Source: Lutjanus erythropterus (lineage: Eukaryota; Chordata; Actinopteri; Lutjaniformes; Lutjanidae). Taken from it: 64,000 nt of DNA. Within the stretch, counting starts at the first letter, position 1. The number at the start of each line of letters is the position of its first letter. Below, piece after piece: positions 22,946 through 35,202 of the stretch. The stretch is from the NCBI GenBank assembly GCA_020091685.1, contig CM034608.1, forward strand, positions 3,777,590-3,841,589, given 5' to 3'. Under the pieces are notes generated by a model. The model searched no databases, had not been told where the DNA came from, and saw nothing but the letters and a program-made list of their open reading frames with translations. The position numbers were made by a program, and so were the translations under genes.

Positions 22946-24088
22946 CCATTTGACCAAATCACGCACAAAAGCCCAACAGATGTATTGAATTTTAAACACG
23001 AAAACATAATTCAACTCTTTTTTGACTCTTCACAGCATCTCTTATCTCTTTACACATTTACTAATTAATTGATTGATTGAATATTTTCTAATCACATAAT
23101 AATAAAACAAAGAGATAACACAGATTTTTGTCAAACCTAAATATTTGTTTTTCTGTCCTTTGTGTGTGAATTCAGTTGAGCTTCCTCGCTGATCGATAGG
23201 TCTGCTTGGATGCTGCGTTCAATTTCAATGCTTGTTTTGGAAAAATGGCTTCTCTAATTGGAAATTAGTCTGTGAACACAGTGTTCACAGTCAATTTTAA
23301 TCTGTTGGATGTTGGAGCTTTTACCACCAATTCTTCAACCGTACGGTCATATTTGAGCAGTGTATAAACAAGTAATAGATACTACAAACCACTTCAATGT
23401 GTTTTTTGTGCTTTAATAAACAGTTAATGGATGGATGGATAAATTAATTGATTAATGTGACAATTTACAGTGTTATAAAGCATTTATTAACTAATTTATA
23501 TTAAATTAGAGAGGCGGGATCATGTAATTGTTTTGCAGGTCACAAGTAAGACTGGACTCAACTTTAAATGTTGAAGGAAGTTGGAAGTTGTTGCATCTCG
23601 TCTAACTTTCAACCTGCACGTTTTGCATACTACAGTTCATTTTTTGTAACCATCTTATAGTTTTTGTCCACGAACAAAATCATCTTTGCTGGGTTTTTTT
23701 TCCTCAATATAGCTGCTAACAGCTATATTGTAAAGTTGATATGGTGAACATGTTAGCAGACTGCTAAACTTCTACATACAGCAAACAGGGAGCAGCATTT
23801 TCATTCACTTGGAGTTCAGTTTCTGGTCGCTTGATGCTCCACCACCAACTCCTGATATAATTATCAATCTCTTTATCTGATACGTGCTCCACTATGTTCA
23901 CCAGCCAGTTACTCACTTTTTAATGCATAGTGTACCATCGGGTGTTAGAGCTTTTTTGCTGCATACAGCTACCCGCCATGGTTGGAACAGACACCAATCA
24001 GAGCACTGCGACTAAACTAAAACAGTGAAGTTTGTGGACTTTAAGGAACAATAAGATGAAACATGGTAATTGTCTGGCTGAATCGTAG
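22946..24088 (+). other. intronic sequence with no recognised feature
   Basis: A/T-rich, with scattered short words only. Confidence 0.55.
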
Positions 24089-24096
24089 AAGTATAT

Positions 24097-24445
24097 TAGG
24101 GCTGCAACTAACAATTACTTTCATAGTTGATTAATCAGTTGATTATTTTCTTGGTTGCCTAAAATGTCAGAAAAATGTTTAAAATGTCAATCAGTGTTTC
24201 TCAAAGCTCAAGATGACGTCCTCAAAAGTTTTATTTTTCCCAAAACACAAAGATATTCCGTTTACTGTCAGAGAGGAGTAAAGAAACCAGAAAATATTCA
24301 CATTTAAGAAGCTGAAATCATGGACATGGACACGTTTTTCTTAAAAAAAAAAAAAAATAAATAAAAAAAAAATACTTTAACTGATCAATCGATTATCAAA
24401 ATAGGTGAGGATTAATTTGATAATCAATTAACTGTTGCAGCTCTG
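24097..24445. mobile_element. hAT-type MITE with perfect 8-bp target duplication
   Basis: The 349-bp element begins tagggctgcaactaacaatt and ends taactgttgcagctctg, inverted ends of hAT type. It is flanked on both sides by the identical octamer aagtatat (24089-24096 and 24446-24453). The interior is non-coding with an A-rich run at 24342-24372. A truncated relative is at 54790-54980. Confidence 0.92.
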
Positions 24446-24453
24446 AAGTATAT

Positions 24454-26189
24454 ACGTGCTCATTATTTTTCATATATTTCAATAAACAGATTTGATACTC
24501 CCACGACATGAGGTAGAAAACTCAGATCAGATGAAACTTGTCACGTCAGTGCATCACTGCCTGGAAGACATGTTCTTTGAAATATTAGACAGGTTGATCC
24601 TCTGCAAAATCTTCCTCCCACTACTCCACTTTCTCCTCCTCCCTCCCTTTTTTCCTCTGCATTTTCCCGCTTCCTAATAGCCTCCTATTGCTCTCTCTTC
24701 CCCCTCTTCCTCCCGCCTCCTGTCTTCTTCACCTCATCTTAATCTTTTGTGGTCCTCGTCCTCCCTTCACCTCCCTCTCTTCTCTTTCACCTCCCCGTCT
24801 CTCTCCACTTGTCCTCCTCCTGCTTTTCCCCTCTCCTCATCCACCTTTTCTTCTTCCCTCCACCTCCTCCTCCTCCCGGCAGACAGTTTTTTTTTTTTTT
24901 TTTTAGTGACAGACAGGTGCTGCTCCGGCTCCTCTCCCTCGCCTCCAAAACAACAAAACAAATCAAGACACAGCAGCGATCCGTCTGCTGAGTGTCATTT
25001 CAATCCACAGTGAGCGGCGAGCGGCGACCCAGCGACGCCCAGAAACGGCTTCAAAGCACCTGGAGAGGATGGATTTAATGAAATTCAGCTCAATAACACC
25101 TGTTTGATATGGAGAGACAGAGAGAGGCAGACAGAGTCCTTTGAGATTCGCACTATATGCATGTATAGAAGAGAATAGGGTCACAATATGACTCACTGTG
25201 TTTCAGAGGCAATGCAGTTTGATTCAGCCGTGATGAGAATTTATTTTTCTTATTTTTCTTGGTTCTATGTTTCAGAGTGACTGAAATGAATCAAAATCAG
25301 AAAAAAACTAATTCTTAGGCAGTAATTACACTGGATAAGGAGGATGGATTGTCACTAAATATACTGCTCTCTGGGTACGTTGAACTCAATTCTTGGGTCA
25401 CTGTCATCTTTCTGAATTTCGTGTGTGAATATCACTGTGTGGGCGCACGTCCCTGAAAATAAAACGGCACATGGCTGCAGCAACAGTTTTCCCTTCAACT
25501 AGGAGCAGCAGTAATCCCTAACGTTAGCCGATCTCGCTCTTTTGTAGAGTTGTCACTATAACCAGAATTTGAAACTTACAAAACTATTAAAAACTACACT
25601 TAATACCTCTTTCAATGCCACAACATAATGAAAAGTTTCAGACACACCAAAATAGATTTTTGTCCTTTGTTAACTGACAACCTGAACACAGTGCTGCTAC
25701 AGTCACAGTCACAACATGCAGATGTTGCCATCATGGCTGTAGCTGTTTTTCAGGCAACCTATCTTAAAGTAGATATGGATGAACATGTAAAAGCCATTAT
25801 TCCATATTTTCTACTGCCATATTTTGAGACTGGATTTTGATATGGGAATGCAAAGTAATGGATTTCTTGTAATTTTTTGCACAGATATCGTTAATAAGGA
25901 TAAATTGGTAGCTCAACACATCCTCATACCTAAACAAACAGAATAGGCCAATTGCCAATGACTCCCAAAACAACATATACAACAGTGTACCAGTGACCGC
26001 ACCTAAACCATGTTAGGAAAAATGGACAGAAGTCATGTAATATAACTAACATAACGTAACTAATGCAATGTAACATAACTAACGTGGTGTAATGTAATGT
26101 AACATAACTTTTAGTTTAGGAAAAGTCTGTGGTTTGAATTAAAATATGTATATTACAAGAATCATAAACAAAAGTCACGTAACGTAACA
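24454..26189 (+). other. intronic sequence; pyrimidine-rich part at 24600-24905
   Basis: The C/T tract ends in a T run at 24887-24904. Downstream to 26100 I see only unremarkable sequence, then a small degenerate gtaacataacta array at 26040-26110. Confidence 0.6.
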
Positions 26190-26478
26190 GGTGGCACAGT
26201 GGTTAGCACTGCTGCCACACAGCAAGATGGTCCTAAGTTCAAATCCCCCAGCATGCAGCTGGGGCAGGGCCTTTCTGTGCGAAGTTTGTATGTTCTGCTC
26301 GTGTTTGCATGGGTTCTCTCCAGGTTCTCCTGCTTCCTCCCACAGTCCAAAGATATGCAGCCTAATAGGTTAATTGGTGACTCTAAATTGTCCATAGGTG
26401 TGAATGTGAGCGTGAGTGGTTGTCTGTCTCTATGTGTCAGACCTGCGATGAACTGGTGACTTGTCCAGGGTGAACCCC
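26190..26478 (+). mobile_element. DANA/mermaid-like tRNA-derived SINE
   Basis: It begins ggtggcacagtggttagcac and contains a B-box-like aagttcaaatccc. These are followed by gggcctttctgtgcgaagtt, cccacagtccaaagatatg and gactctaaattgtcc, the conserved body of a widespread fish SINE. The A-box-like tggttagcactg lies about 30 bp before the B-box, as in a tRNA head. The open frame on the minus strand is an accident. The end is placed at the last recognisable body sequence. Confidence 0.88.
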
Positions 26479-27240
26479 ACAAACACAAACAATGAGAACA
26501 TAAAAAAGACCCTCCACAGCCACAAGACACATCAACACAATCAAACTCCCGTTTTTGTGTACCCAAACTCTACCAACTGACTAGAAGTTTAACCCTCAAA
26601 CTCGTAACAAAACAAAATGAAAAGTAACGTAAGGTAACGTAACGTATGTAATTTAAAACTTTGAGTAAATCAGTGTTGACCTGTTTGACCCACTGGTCCC
26701 CAAACACCTCCTCATGCGGACTCTGTCGCTGTTGCCACCTGACTTCCTCCTTAACTCCTGCAATAACTACTACAGCCACTAGAGGTCGGCGCTCAGCAGT
26801 AAATGTAAATATGTAACTGTAATAAGCTGCTTGTTCAGACGACCTGTCTGATCTGCTTGTTTGTTTGTGCTATCTCTCTGACGAGCTGCATTAAATAAGT
26901 TCCTACTACAACCGAGGATGTGATCTAAACAGGTTCAAATCATTTTTCATTTCATCTTGTTCGCAGCACCACCAGGATATTTTATGATTTCACTGCTCAC
27001 TTTAAAGAGAGCTCATACAATCCTCTGGAGTCATTCATAGGTGAATGCAGCGAGCATGTTGTATTTATAGTAACACAACTTTATTTATATTCCTCGTAGA
27101 CACTAGAGAGCTGAGAAAACCAGGTGAAAGTGCTGATGTGGGCCTTTCACACAGCATCTCATCCATGTCTGTTTATTTGACAGAAATGTTTAAAGCTTTG
27201 AAATAAAAATTTAATAAAAATTTACACTGGGATGCAGACT
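26479..27240 (+). other. intronic sequence with no recognised feature
   Basis: A small aacgtaaggtaacgtaacg array lies near 26620-26645. Nothing else is supportable. Confidence 0.55.
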
Positions 27241-27715
27241 TTAAAGGGACATTTCACCCCAAAATCAAAAATACTGGCCTGTCTTTCTATTTATCCATCT
27301 AGATAGTTGCGGTGTGAGTTGCAGAGTTTTGGAGATATCAGCCGTAGAGATGTCTGCCTTCTTTCCAATATAATGGGACTAAATGGCACTTGACTTGTGA
27401 TGCTCAAAGTGCCCAAAAAATGCATTTGAAAAATCCAAAGCCAGTGTCTCTTTCCAAAAATCATGACCAAATTACTCAAGATAATCCACAGACCTTCTTT
27501 TGAGCAGTTTCATGCTGGGGCTACTTTCCTTCTCGTTTAAGAGAAAGTAGTTCCAGTAGATTCTTTAAAGTAGTTCTGGTAGATTCTACTGCAATAAGAA
27601 AGTAGTTCCTATATGAAACTGCTCACGACAAGGTCTGTGGATTATCTTGAATAACCGGGTCATGATTTTTGGAAAGAGACACTGGTTTTGAATTTTTGTG
27701 CTTTTAGATGCTTCA
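27241..27715. mobile_element. TTAA-bounded fold-back element, copy 2 (right end lost)
   Basis: It starts TTAAAGGGACATTTCACCCC and shares ggtgtgagttgcagagtttt and gtagagatgtctgccttct with the copy at 21386. The fold-back turns around 27540-27600. The right arm stops after ctggttttgaatttttgtgc, without the terminal gtccctttaa. Confidence 0.85.
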
Positions 27716-28937
27716 AATGAAAAGGCCCAAAAAAGGCACTTTACAAGGAAGCAGACTGAATTATTATTTTTTCGGTTGTGTTTCTGTGTACGAAAAAATG
27801 CGACAGTATTTTTTACAATCTTGAAGTGGTCTATCATACATTTTAGCGATTTGTACTTTTTTAAATCAGTGTCTGTCTGACTTTTCTTGTACATTTGGGT
27901 TTCTGCCTCCTGTATACTTACAGACTTACTTACTAGACTATATTTACTACAGACTTTAAGCTGATTTTGTAACGATAAAAGCCTTAACATGCATTTGGGG
28001 TAAGGACACTTAAAAAATGTGCGAGGCAATGAGAAATACAAATGCATAAAATGTCTTCAGATATTAAATGAACCCAGTTTTACAATATGCAGCCTTGATA
28101 AATAAAGATGAAACAGAGGATTAATCTTGTTTTTAGCAGATTAGTGGAAGTCACTGTTTATCAGAAACCATAATTGCTGCTCTCTTTTTAACATAAATAC
28201 TGTTTTCATTTACGAATTAATTAAAGTTGATTCTACTTTTTATGTTATTGACTCTTGTTTCATTCAAAGCATATCAAGAAATGGAGATGCCCTTTGAACG
28301 GCTGAGGAGTTTAATGTGAAATATGAGTGCAGAACAGCAAATTAAAACAGCGACATATCAGAAAAGAGACCGGCTTTTCACTAATATATGCTTATGAAGC
28401 AGAGGAAATAAAAAATTAAGGTCCACAGTTGAGGTGAATAAAGAACCTGCCCTTAAGTTTGGTTTCTCAGCCTCCACCTTTTCTTAATTAGCATTTTTCC
28501 GTGTCACTTTCCTCATCCCTCTCTGTATTCCCCTGCATAAAAACCCACTAAGAAGAGAGGAAGAGGTGGAAGAGGAGAGGAAAATATTTATCTTCTCTCT
28601 CTTAGTGCTGATGTTTCTGCGACGTTGGCCTCTATCGATTAGAGAAAGTGGAAGGTCATCCATATAGTGTGTGTGCGTGCGTGCGCGTGTGTGTGTCCTC
28701 GCCTATTGATTGCTGAGAGGTTGGAGGTTTGTACCTCACCGCCTACGCCTAAATGTGTCACCATGCTGTGTGTCTCTGTGTGTGTGTGGGTCAGTGTGCG
28801 TTTATACGTGTGTGTGTTGTCACTTTCAACATTGATCCTCTTTGTGATGAAACACCTTCCCATCAGCCCCTTCATCATCACTCAGCAGGAGGAGGGAGGA
28901 AGAGGAAGTGTGTGTGGGTACGTGAATGAACTCACTT

Positions 28938-28969
<32 letters not shown>

Positions 28970-30570
28970 AAGGCCTCTTCAGTTATCGAATGAACCCTGC
29001 TGTTCAAAGAAAGCAGAAATGTGAGGGATTTGATGAAATTATTTCAGTTTTCATCATGTGCTTTCAGGGAGCGCTCTGCACAGACACTGTACCGTTAGCT
29101 TGTGTTAGTGCTGTAATGGTACACAAAAGCTTGCTTCAAGTGGAACTTGTGAGTTCATGAAGTCATGTACATGCTATGTTTGGCGTTCAAGTAGTTAAAT
29201 TATTAGAACACTGCTGTGAGGCAACAGCAACATAGACGCTAAAACAGCTGACGTCAAGAGGCCACCAAGGCTAACAATTTAGCAAGCTAACAAGCAGTTA
29301 AGCTTGGGAAGTCTTATGGAAAAGGGCAATATTAGTAATATTAACATTTCCCTCAGACATATAAAAAGTACAAATAAAAAGCCAACATGACTAAACCTAG
29401 AACTTACCGTCCACCCAAACATGAGTCTCCATAGCCTCCACCATTTTTGAAAATGTTAGCAAACATGACACAATTTGAGAACAACAAAATTGCCACTTCA
29501 GAGGTCATAAATACCACAAAGATAAGAGCTGTGCACTGGGTCAGGTACCCTGCAGGTAACCCACAACAATGCAGTACAACATCTAAAACATATTTATACA
29601 AATAAAAAAATATAAAATAAATAAATAATAAAAAAATAATAATAATTTCAGGCAGGCAGCAAGTGACAATAATATAAAAATATAACAGACAAAATAGTCA
29701 TATGTTTTTTACCCTGGAGAAAACAAAAATCAAAACGATTGTGCAGTATTTTTAACATTTATATTTGCTAACACAGTAATATAAGTCTAATCAGCTGCCA
29801 GAGTTTTATTTTGAAAGTCTATGACACAACCTTTGACCACAAATCCTGCCAAACAATGGGACATCAATATTTGATCTGACAGCAGCGTAGGCTAGCTGAT
29901 ACCTAAAACTGATAGCAAAGGCAAAAACAGCTAGTGGAGGACACCGAATTGTGGACACTAAATCGTAGAAGGCCAAGTCAGTGTTTGGGAAGATTTTGAT
30001 GCGCTCTAAGACGGTGAGAATAATGTTATTAGTCATTTTGCTGCTTGTAAAAAGCATTAGCTTTTTGTAGCCGCAAGCGAGGCTTGTCGTCACTACAGAA
30101 ACACATCAACAGTAGCATGCAGGAGCGCAGGCGCTGCGACAAAAGTGAGTGACAGTGTATGTGTGTTTAATTGTGGGTCGGGTCACGGGGCTTTTGTAAT
30201 CGGTTCCGGGCGGGTGCAGATTTGTCTCAGAGATAAATGCGGGTAATGAGTCAGTTCTGGTACTCAGCTTCATGGGTGCAGCTGGGGATGGGGGTTGCAA
30301 AACTGGACCCGTGCAGGACAAGGTGGGAGCGTTCTGGTTGACTCTTTTCATGAACACAGTTAACATAACCACTTTTGAAGGCAGGAAAACTCTCACAAAA
30401 ACACGTTGACTGTTGATGTACATATGGTCAGAGTTTGCTACGTTTTCGGTGCAGCAGGAAAAAGAAAAGGAATGCCCACGCTCATATTTGAATTTTCAAA
30501 TTTGACACAGTTCAGCAGCTTTCTGTAGCTCTGGAGATCCATTCATCACAGCCCTTGCTCATTAATACAG
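27716..30570 (+). other. intronic sequence; GT-rich patches only
   Basis: GT-rich microsatellites occur at 28664-28700 and 28944-28969. The 153-codon minus-strand frame at 27586-28047 overlaps the fold-back element, lacks any domain I know and is treated as chance. Confidence 0.55.
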
Positions 30571-30572
30571 GA

Positions 30573-30815
30573 CAGTGGATAATTCCTAGACAACTGCATC
30601 TTGGGCGTGTTAGTACAGGCCAGTGAGCAATCACTGGATGGCTGCAGCTCAGTAGATAATTCCCGGACGACTGCATCTTGTGCTCATTTAGACAGGGCAG
30701 GGAAAAATTCTTGGATGACTAGCTTGTACTGGGCGGTGGATATTTTTTGGACACCTCCAGCTTTTGCTTTTTTATGCAAGGTTGTGGATAATTCCCGGAC
30801 AATTGTAGACATAAA
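30573..30815 (+). repeat. degenerate minisatellite, about 30-48-bp spacing
   Basis: Variants of gtggataattcccggacaac followed by tgcatcttg recur about six times (near 30573, 30621, 30652, 30699, 30737 and 30783). Confidence 0.7.
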
Positions 30816-30960
30816 TAAAGATGGATGATGTGTCTCCACTCCCTCCAACTGTACAAAAGTGAAGCCAAAATATCACGATCCGAGTGTGCTGGTCAGGTCA
30901 TTTGGAGCCAGAGTCTGCCTGACTCACGACTCAGCTGTCAGTAGTTTTTATAGAGTGTAA

Positions 30961-31355
30961 TAACAAACTCCAATTCCAAAGAAGGTGGGACACTATAAAA
31001 ATGTTGATGAATGAAAACAGAATACAATGATTTGCATATAGTTTTTGACTTGTATTCAGGTGAATACAGTGTTAAGACAAGATATTTAATGTTCAAACTG
31101 ATTAACTTAAATGATTTTTGTAAATATCCGCTCATTCTGAAGTTGATGCCTGCAACACGTTACAAAAAGGGACTACAGACGGGGCAACAAAAGACTGGGG
31201 AAGCTGCAGAATGTTTAAAAAAAACCCACCTGTTTTGAACATTCTGCAGGTAAAGAAGTTAATTGGTAGATGACAGTATCATGATTGGGTATGAAAGGGC
31301 CGTCCCTAAAAGGCTCAGTTGTCCTTGAGCATGGATGGGACCAGGTTCAACACAC
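30961..31355 (+). mobile_element. abundant teleost interspersed DNA repeat, left end
   Basis: It begins aactccaattccaaagaagg and continues with tgggacactat, agaatacaatgatttgcata, gatgcctgcaacacgttac and ggggcaacaaaagactgggg. I recognise this order from a very common fish repeat. The right part is absent after gatgggaccaggttcaac. I do not assign a superfamily. Confidence 0.75.
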
Positions 31356-33162
31356 AAATAGTCCAAAAGGATAAAGAGGAGAAGGACCAATAAGATTGTT
31401 CCCGTCTCAGTGGGTCCCGTCTGGTCCAGGCAAAAATCTCAAGCTCTAGTACTTGAAGATGATTTTGCCTTTACTTTTGAGAGGCTGTCATGTTGTCCAC
31501 CTTTATTAATTCTATTTTTTTCTTTAATAGGCCTAAATATTTTTATTTTGTAGGAGTATTGAGTGAATAAGGGTCTGAATACAACACAATCAATATGTCA
31601 TCATGTCACCCTGACTGCATGGTACACATGGATGAGCATCTCAAATAGGGTCAAATCATGAAAAAAATAACAGTTACACCTACTCTATAACTTTTTGTCC
31701 AGTTGGCTGTAATTTACCAAAGAAACACAATGCTTCCACATAACAGATCTGGTCTGCTTAAACTGAGGACTTTTAAGGTCAGCTGGAGCACTTTAAACCA
31801 TACCAATCTCTAACTGAAAGTATACATATTTTTTAATGTTGTGTCCTGGTTCTAGCTCCTAAGTGTCAAAAGCAGGACAAAGCTTTCCAAGGTAGTAAAA
31901 TTACAGGCTGCAAACAAACCACACTGTTCGATCACAATGGCAAATGCCTAAGTGGCAATATCTTACACAACAGCAGCCATCCCTTCAATCACCACTTTCA
32001 GCTACTGCCTTTAGGGCAAAGGTACAGAGTCTCATTTGCAAAAAAAACAAAAACAAAATTTAATAAATAAATAAATGTCTATGGAAAATTGTTTGCCTTT
32101 GTTGCCATAAAATATCGTCTACCTTTTACCTCAGCACACAGCACTTTACATGTCTTTCTTTTCTTTCTCTGAAAGTCCTCACCATCAAGTACCTGGTGTT
32201 CCTTTTAATGTAGCTCCTATTGTGTTTCTGTGCAAACGTGTTTTAATGTGTCCTGTTTGAATGTGATTTATTGTGTTTTAATGTACCCTTTTCAATAGCA
32301 GTGTTCTGCACTTGTAAGCAAAGATAATTTCTGCCTTTTAGACAAAATATGTTCTATTTCTGTCTCATCCTAGGGACACAACGCAGACACTCACTATATG
32401 TTAATATGTTAAAAAAAACCTTGCTGAATACATCTGTAGGTCTAGTTTGATGCATCAGTTGGTGACAGATCTACACATAATGCATTTTCTTTGCTTAAGC
32501 TCCAACATAGAATTTGAACTAGTCTTTTAACATTTCTGCAAAAGTTTGATTGAATCAACCACAAACTCAAACTCTCTGCTACTTTTTATTTTTATCTCGT
32601 GCCGTCAGTCCATTTTGTGGTAAAATTATTCAAAACATGAGGTAATGAAATGTAGAGTAAGATAAGATGTGAAGACTTCACGTCTGCTAGAAAGCTGAGA
32701 TACAGGGAGTCTGAGGCAAAAACATGAGAGAGAGGGAGATAAAGCTGGATAAATCAGGTTTCACACATTTTTGGACATCAGGCAGAAAAAATCATTCACA
32801 TGAGTTTGTCTTAATAGTTTAATTCAGTGTTCAGTCCAGAGAAACACTCCTGATGCAGTGCAAATTTAATGTATTAGCCTTATTTTGTCACTCTTTTTAT
32901 CCATTAGCTTAATATGCTTGATTAGCTTGATTGGGTTGCCAGATCTTGCAAGAGTGAGTTGCCAAATCTTGCGAAAGTGTGTGTTATTAGACAGGTCTTG
33001 AACACAGTTATTTTCAAGAGACATTTTATGAGACGCATCCTGACCACCAAAGAACCTTTCTCATTGTTAAATAATCTGCCTGATGAATTCTATTGTGTTT
33101 ATTTTTTCTATTTTGGATTCTGGAGTCTGGTATTTTGAACTTTTGTTGTGTTATGTTGCGGT
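31356..33162 (+). other. intronic sequence with no recognised feature
   Basis: Ordinary A/T-rich intron. No repeat, RNA or coding signal is supportable. Confidence 0.55.
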
Positions 33163-33945
33163 CAGAGGTGGGAAGTAACTAAGTATAAATACTTTGTTAC
33201 TGGACCTGAGTTTGTAGGTACCTGTACTTTACTTGAGGTTTTTTTTTTGTACTTTCTACTCCATACATTCTCAAAACAGGCTTGTTACTTTAACTTTAAT
33301 GCATTTGAGGGGAATTATTGATTATTTTCATTTTGCATCACTGCACAGCACCTTTTAACATCATGATCGTTTTCCATCTAAAGAGATATCTAAATGGATA
33401 TAAAAGACAATTCACTGGTAGAACCATCAGTGCATATCAAGCACAACAGATGTTACAAGATGATAAAGACAAAACAGGATGAGAAAAAAACAACACAATA
33501 TAAGACATAAAATGAAAAAGATGTAACAAGACTAAAAACAAAATAACCAGCCAAAAAAGACAGAATAAGACAGAAAAAGAAAATAAAAATGCAAGAAGAC
33601 CAAAAACTTGTAACAGATTTTACAAGACAAAAAGCAATGTAAAAGAAATAACAAGACAAAAAGGACGTAACAAGACTATAAAATGTATAAGACAAAAAGA
33701 GATGTAAAAAGACAAAAAACAATGTAACAGATTTTACAAGACAAAAAGCAACGTAAAAAATACAGCAGGAAAAAAAAGACATAACAAGACTAAAAAGACA
33801 TAACAAAACAAAAAACAATGTAACAGATGTAACAAGACAAAAAAACAATGCAAAAGACACAAGATGAAAAAGACATAACAAAACTAAAAACAACATAAAA
33901 CACGTGACAAGACAAAAAACAACGTAAAAGACAATGACTTTTTAC

Positions 33946-35070
33946 TAGTGCTGTCAGGCGATTAAAAAAATTAATCTAATTAATTACAGGATTTGTAATT
34001 AATTAATCTAATTAATCGCATTTTAATCTCATATCTGCTAAAGGTCCCCAAATAAAGAATTTGAATTCTAGGACATTACAAAATTGTAGTGCATGACTAA
34101 TCAATTGAATACACAAGGTACAAATCACTGCGTTCTTGTTAATAGTCCCGTCTTTGTTCTTTTTATAAATAAACTTGCCGTTCAAAGGTCCAAGTAAGCT
34201 TGCCTCGCTCTTAGGGCTGCAACGGATCAAAAATCGTATCACGGGCTTGAGTCACGGATCGGATCATTTTTTTGGATCAGCAAAAAAGAAAAAAGTGGTG
34301 GGATTAGAGTTAAATTATTTTAAAAATGCACTTGTCTTTGATCTTTGTCTGTCTGTAATTATCACCATAGTTATGTGATGTAATAATAATGATAATAGTA
34401 ATGATAATGGTAATATATTAAAAACTTCAAACGTATACAGTGCTGTACTATGTATATACTATACATATATTAGATCATTATACACTGTACAGTATAATAT
34501 ACAACTACGCTCTGTAGTCTGACTCAATGTCCCGCCTACAGCAGCACATCTGATTGGTTAGAAGTCACGATCAATCAGCAGACACACTGTGTGACAGACG
34601 GGGTGAGACAGAGCTGCAGCGGTGAGCAGAGAGGAGCTGTGTAGAAGTTAAGACAGCTGATATCACCAAAGTTTCAATGAACATCACAGTTTTATGATCT
34701 GTTTCTTTGTGATAGCAGAGTTACATCAGTGAAAAAAGTTACGGTCTGGATTTCACTCAAGGCGATTTGACGGCTTTTAAATCAGTCGCTCTTCACAGAG
34801 ATGCGCTGCATACAGCCGTATTTGTCCTCTTTTCACTGCAACTCTGCATTGAGATTTCTGGTATTATAACTTATACAAAAGTAACAGTGACAGTAAAACT
34901 ATGATGCTCACATGTGGTCCGCGGATCACACGCGTGCCGAACTCAATGGGCCAAATTTAATATGCTTGCGCATTGACTTGCCACCCATGATTAATTGCGT
35001 TAATTTTTATAGCGCGTTAATTTGCAGCGTAATTAATTAATCTAATTAACGCGTTAAACTGACAGCCCTA
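33946..35070. mobile_element. hAT-like non-autonomous element nested in copy B
   Basis: It begins tagtgctgtcaggcgattaa and ends gttaaactgacagcccta; the terminal 12 bp are inverted copies with one mismatch. It is flanked by the identical octamer ctttttac at 33938-33945 and 35071-35078, the target-site signature of hAT transposons. Both subterminal regions carry attaatctaattaatta-type words. No transposase frame is present. It contains a further possible insertion from about 34213. Confidence 0.92.
34213..34950 (+). mobile_element. possible third-level insertion inside the hAT-like element
   Basis: The sequence tagggctgcaacggatcaaa, then cacggatcggatca, looks like the start of another fish hAT-related element. 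On the right side, gtggtccgcggatcacacg near 34914 could belong to it. I could not find a clean inverted end or target duplication, so the limits are approximate. Confidence 0.45.
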
Positions 35071-35202
35071 CTTTTTACTTTTATACTCAGAGCCTGTAGT
35101 TTTTCAGTTTTACTGTAGTATATGTTTTTTTTTTGTTCAGTTTTTACAGAAGTATCTGTACTCCTACTTGAGTAAAGAATGTGTGTACTATTGCCACTTC
35201 TG

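Larger units (their letters stand above)
33163..35202 (-). mobile_element. non-autonomous DNA element, copy B, interrupted by a hAT insertion
   Basis: The ends cagaggtgggaagtaacta (left) and gtactattgccacttctg (right) are inverted copies related to those of 17477-18592. The interior (33450-33930) is the reverse complement of the array seen there: gacataacaagac, acaatgtaacagat and acaagacaaaaa units. It therefore lies in the opposite orientation to copy A. A 1,125-bp hAT-like element splits its right side. Confidence 0.78.

Noticed and set aside
26190..26260. possible tRNA gene
   Set aside because: A- and B-box-like sequences are present, but they belong to a SINE head. No acceptor stem or complete cloverleaf is apparent.
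26162..26566. 134-codon minus-strand frame
   Set aside because: It is the reverse complement of the tRNA-derived SINE at 26190-26478.
27586..28047. 153-codon minus-strand frame
   Set aside because: It overlaps a fold-back element and continues into A/T-rich intron. There is no motif, and Lys/Ser/Phe-rich composition is expected by chance.
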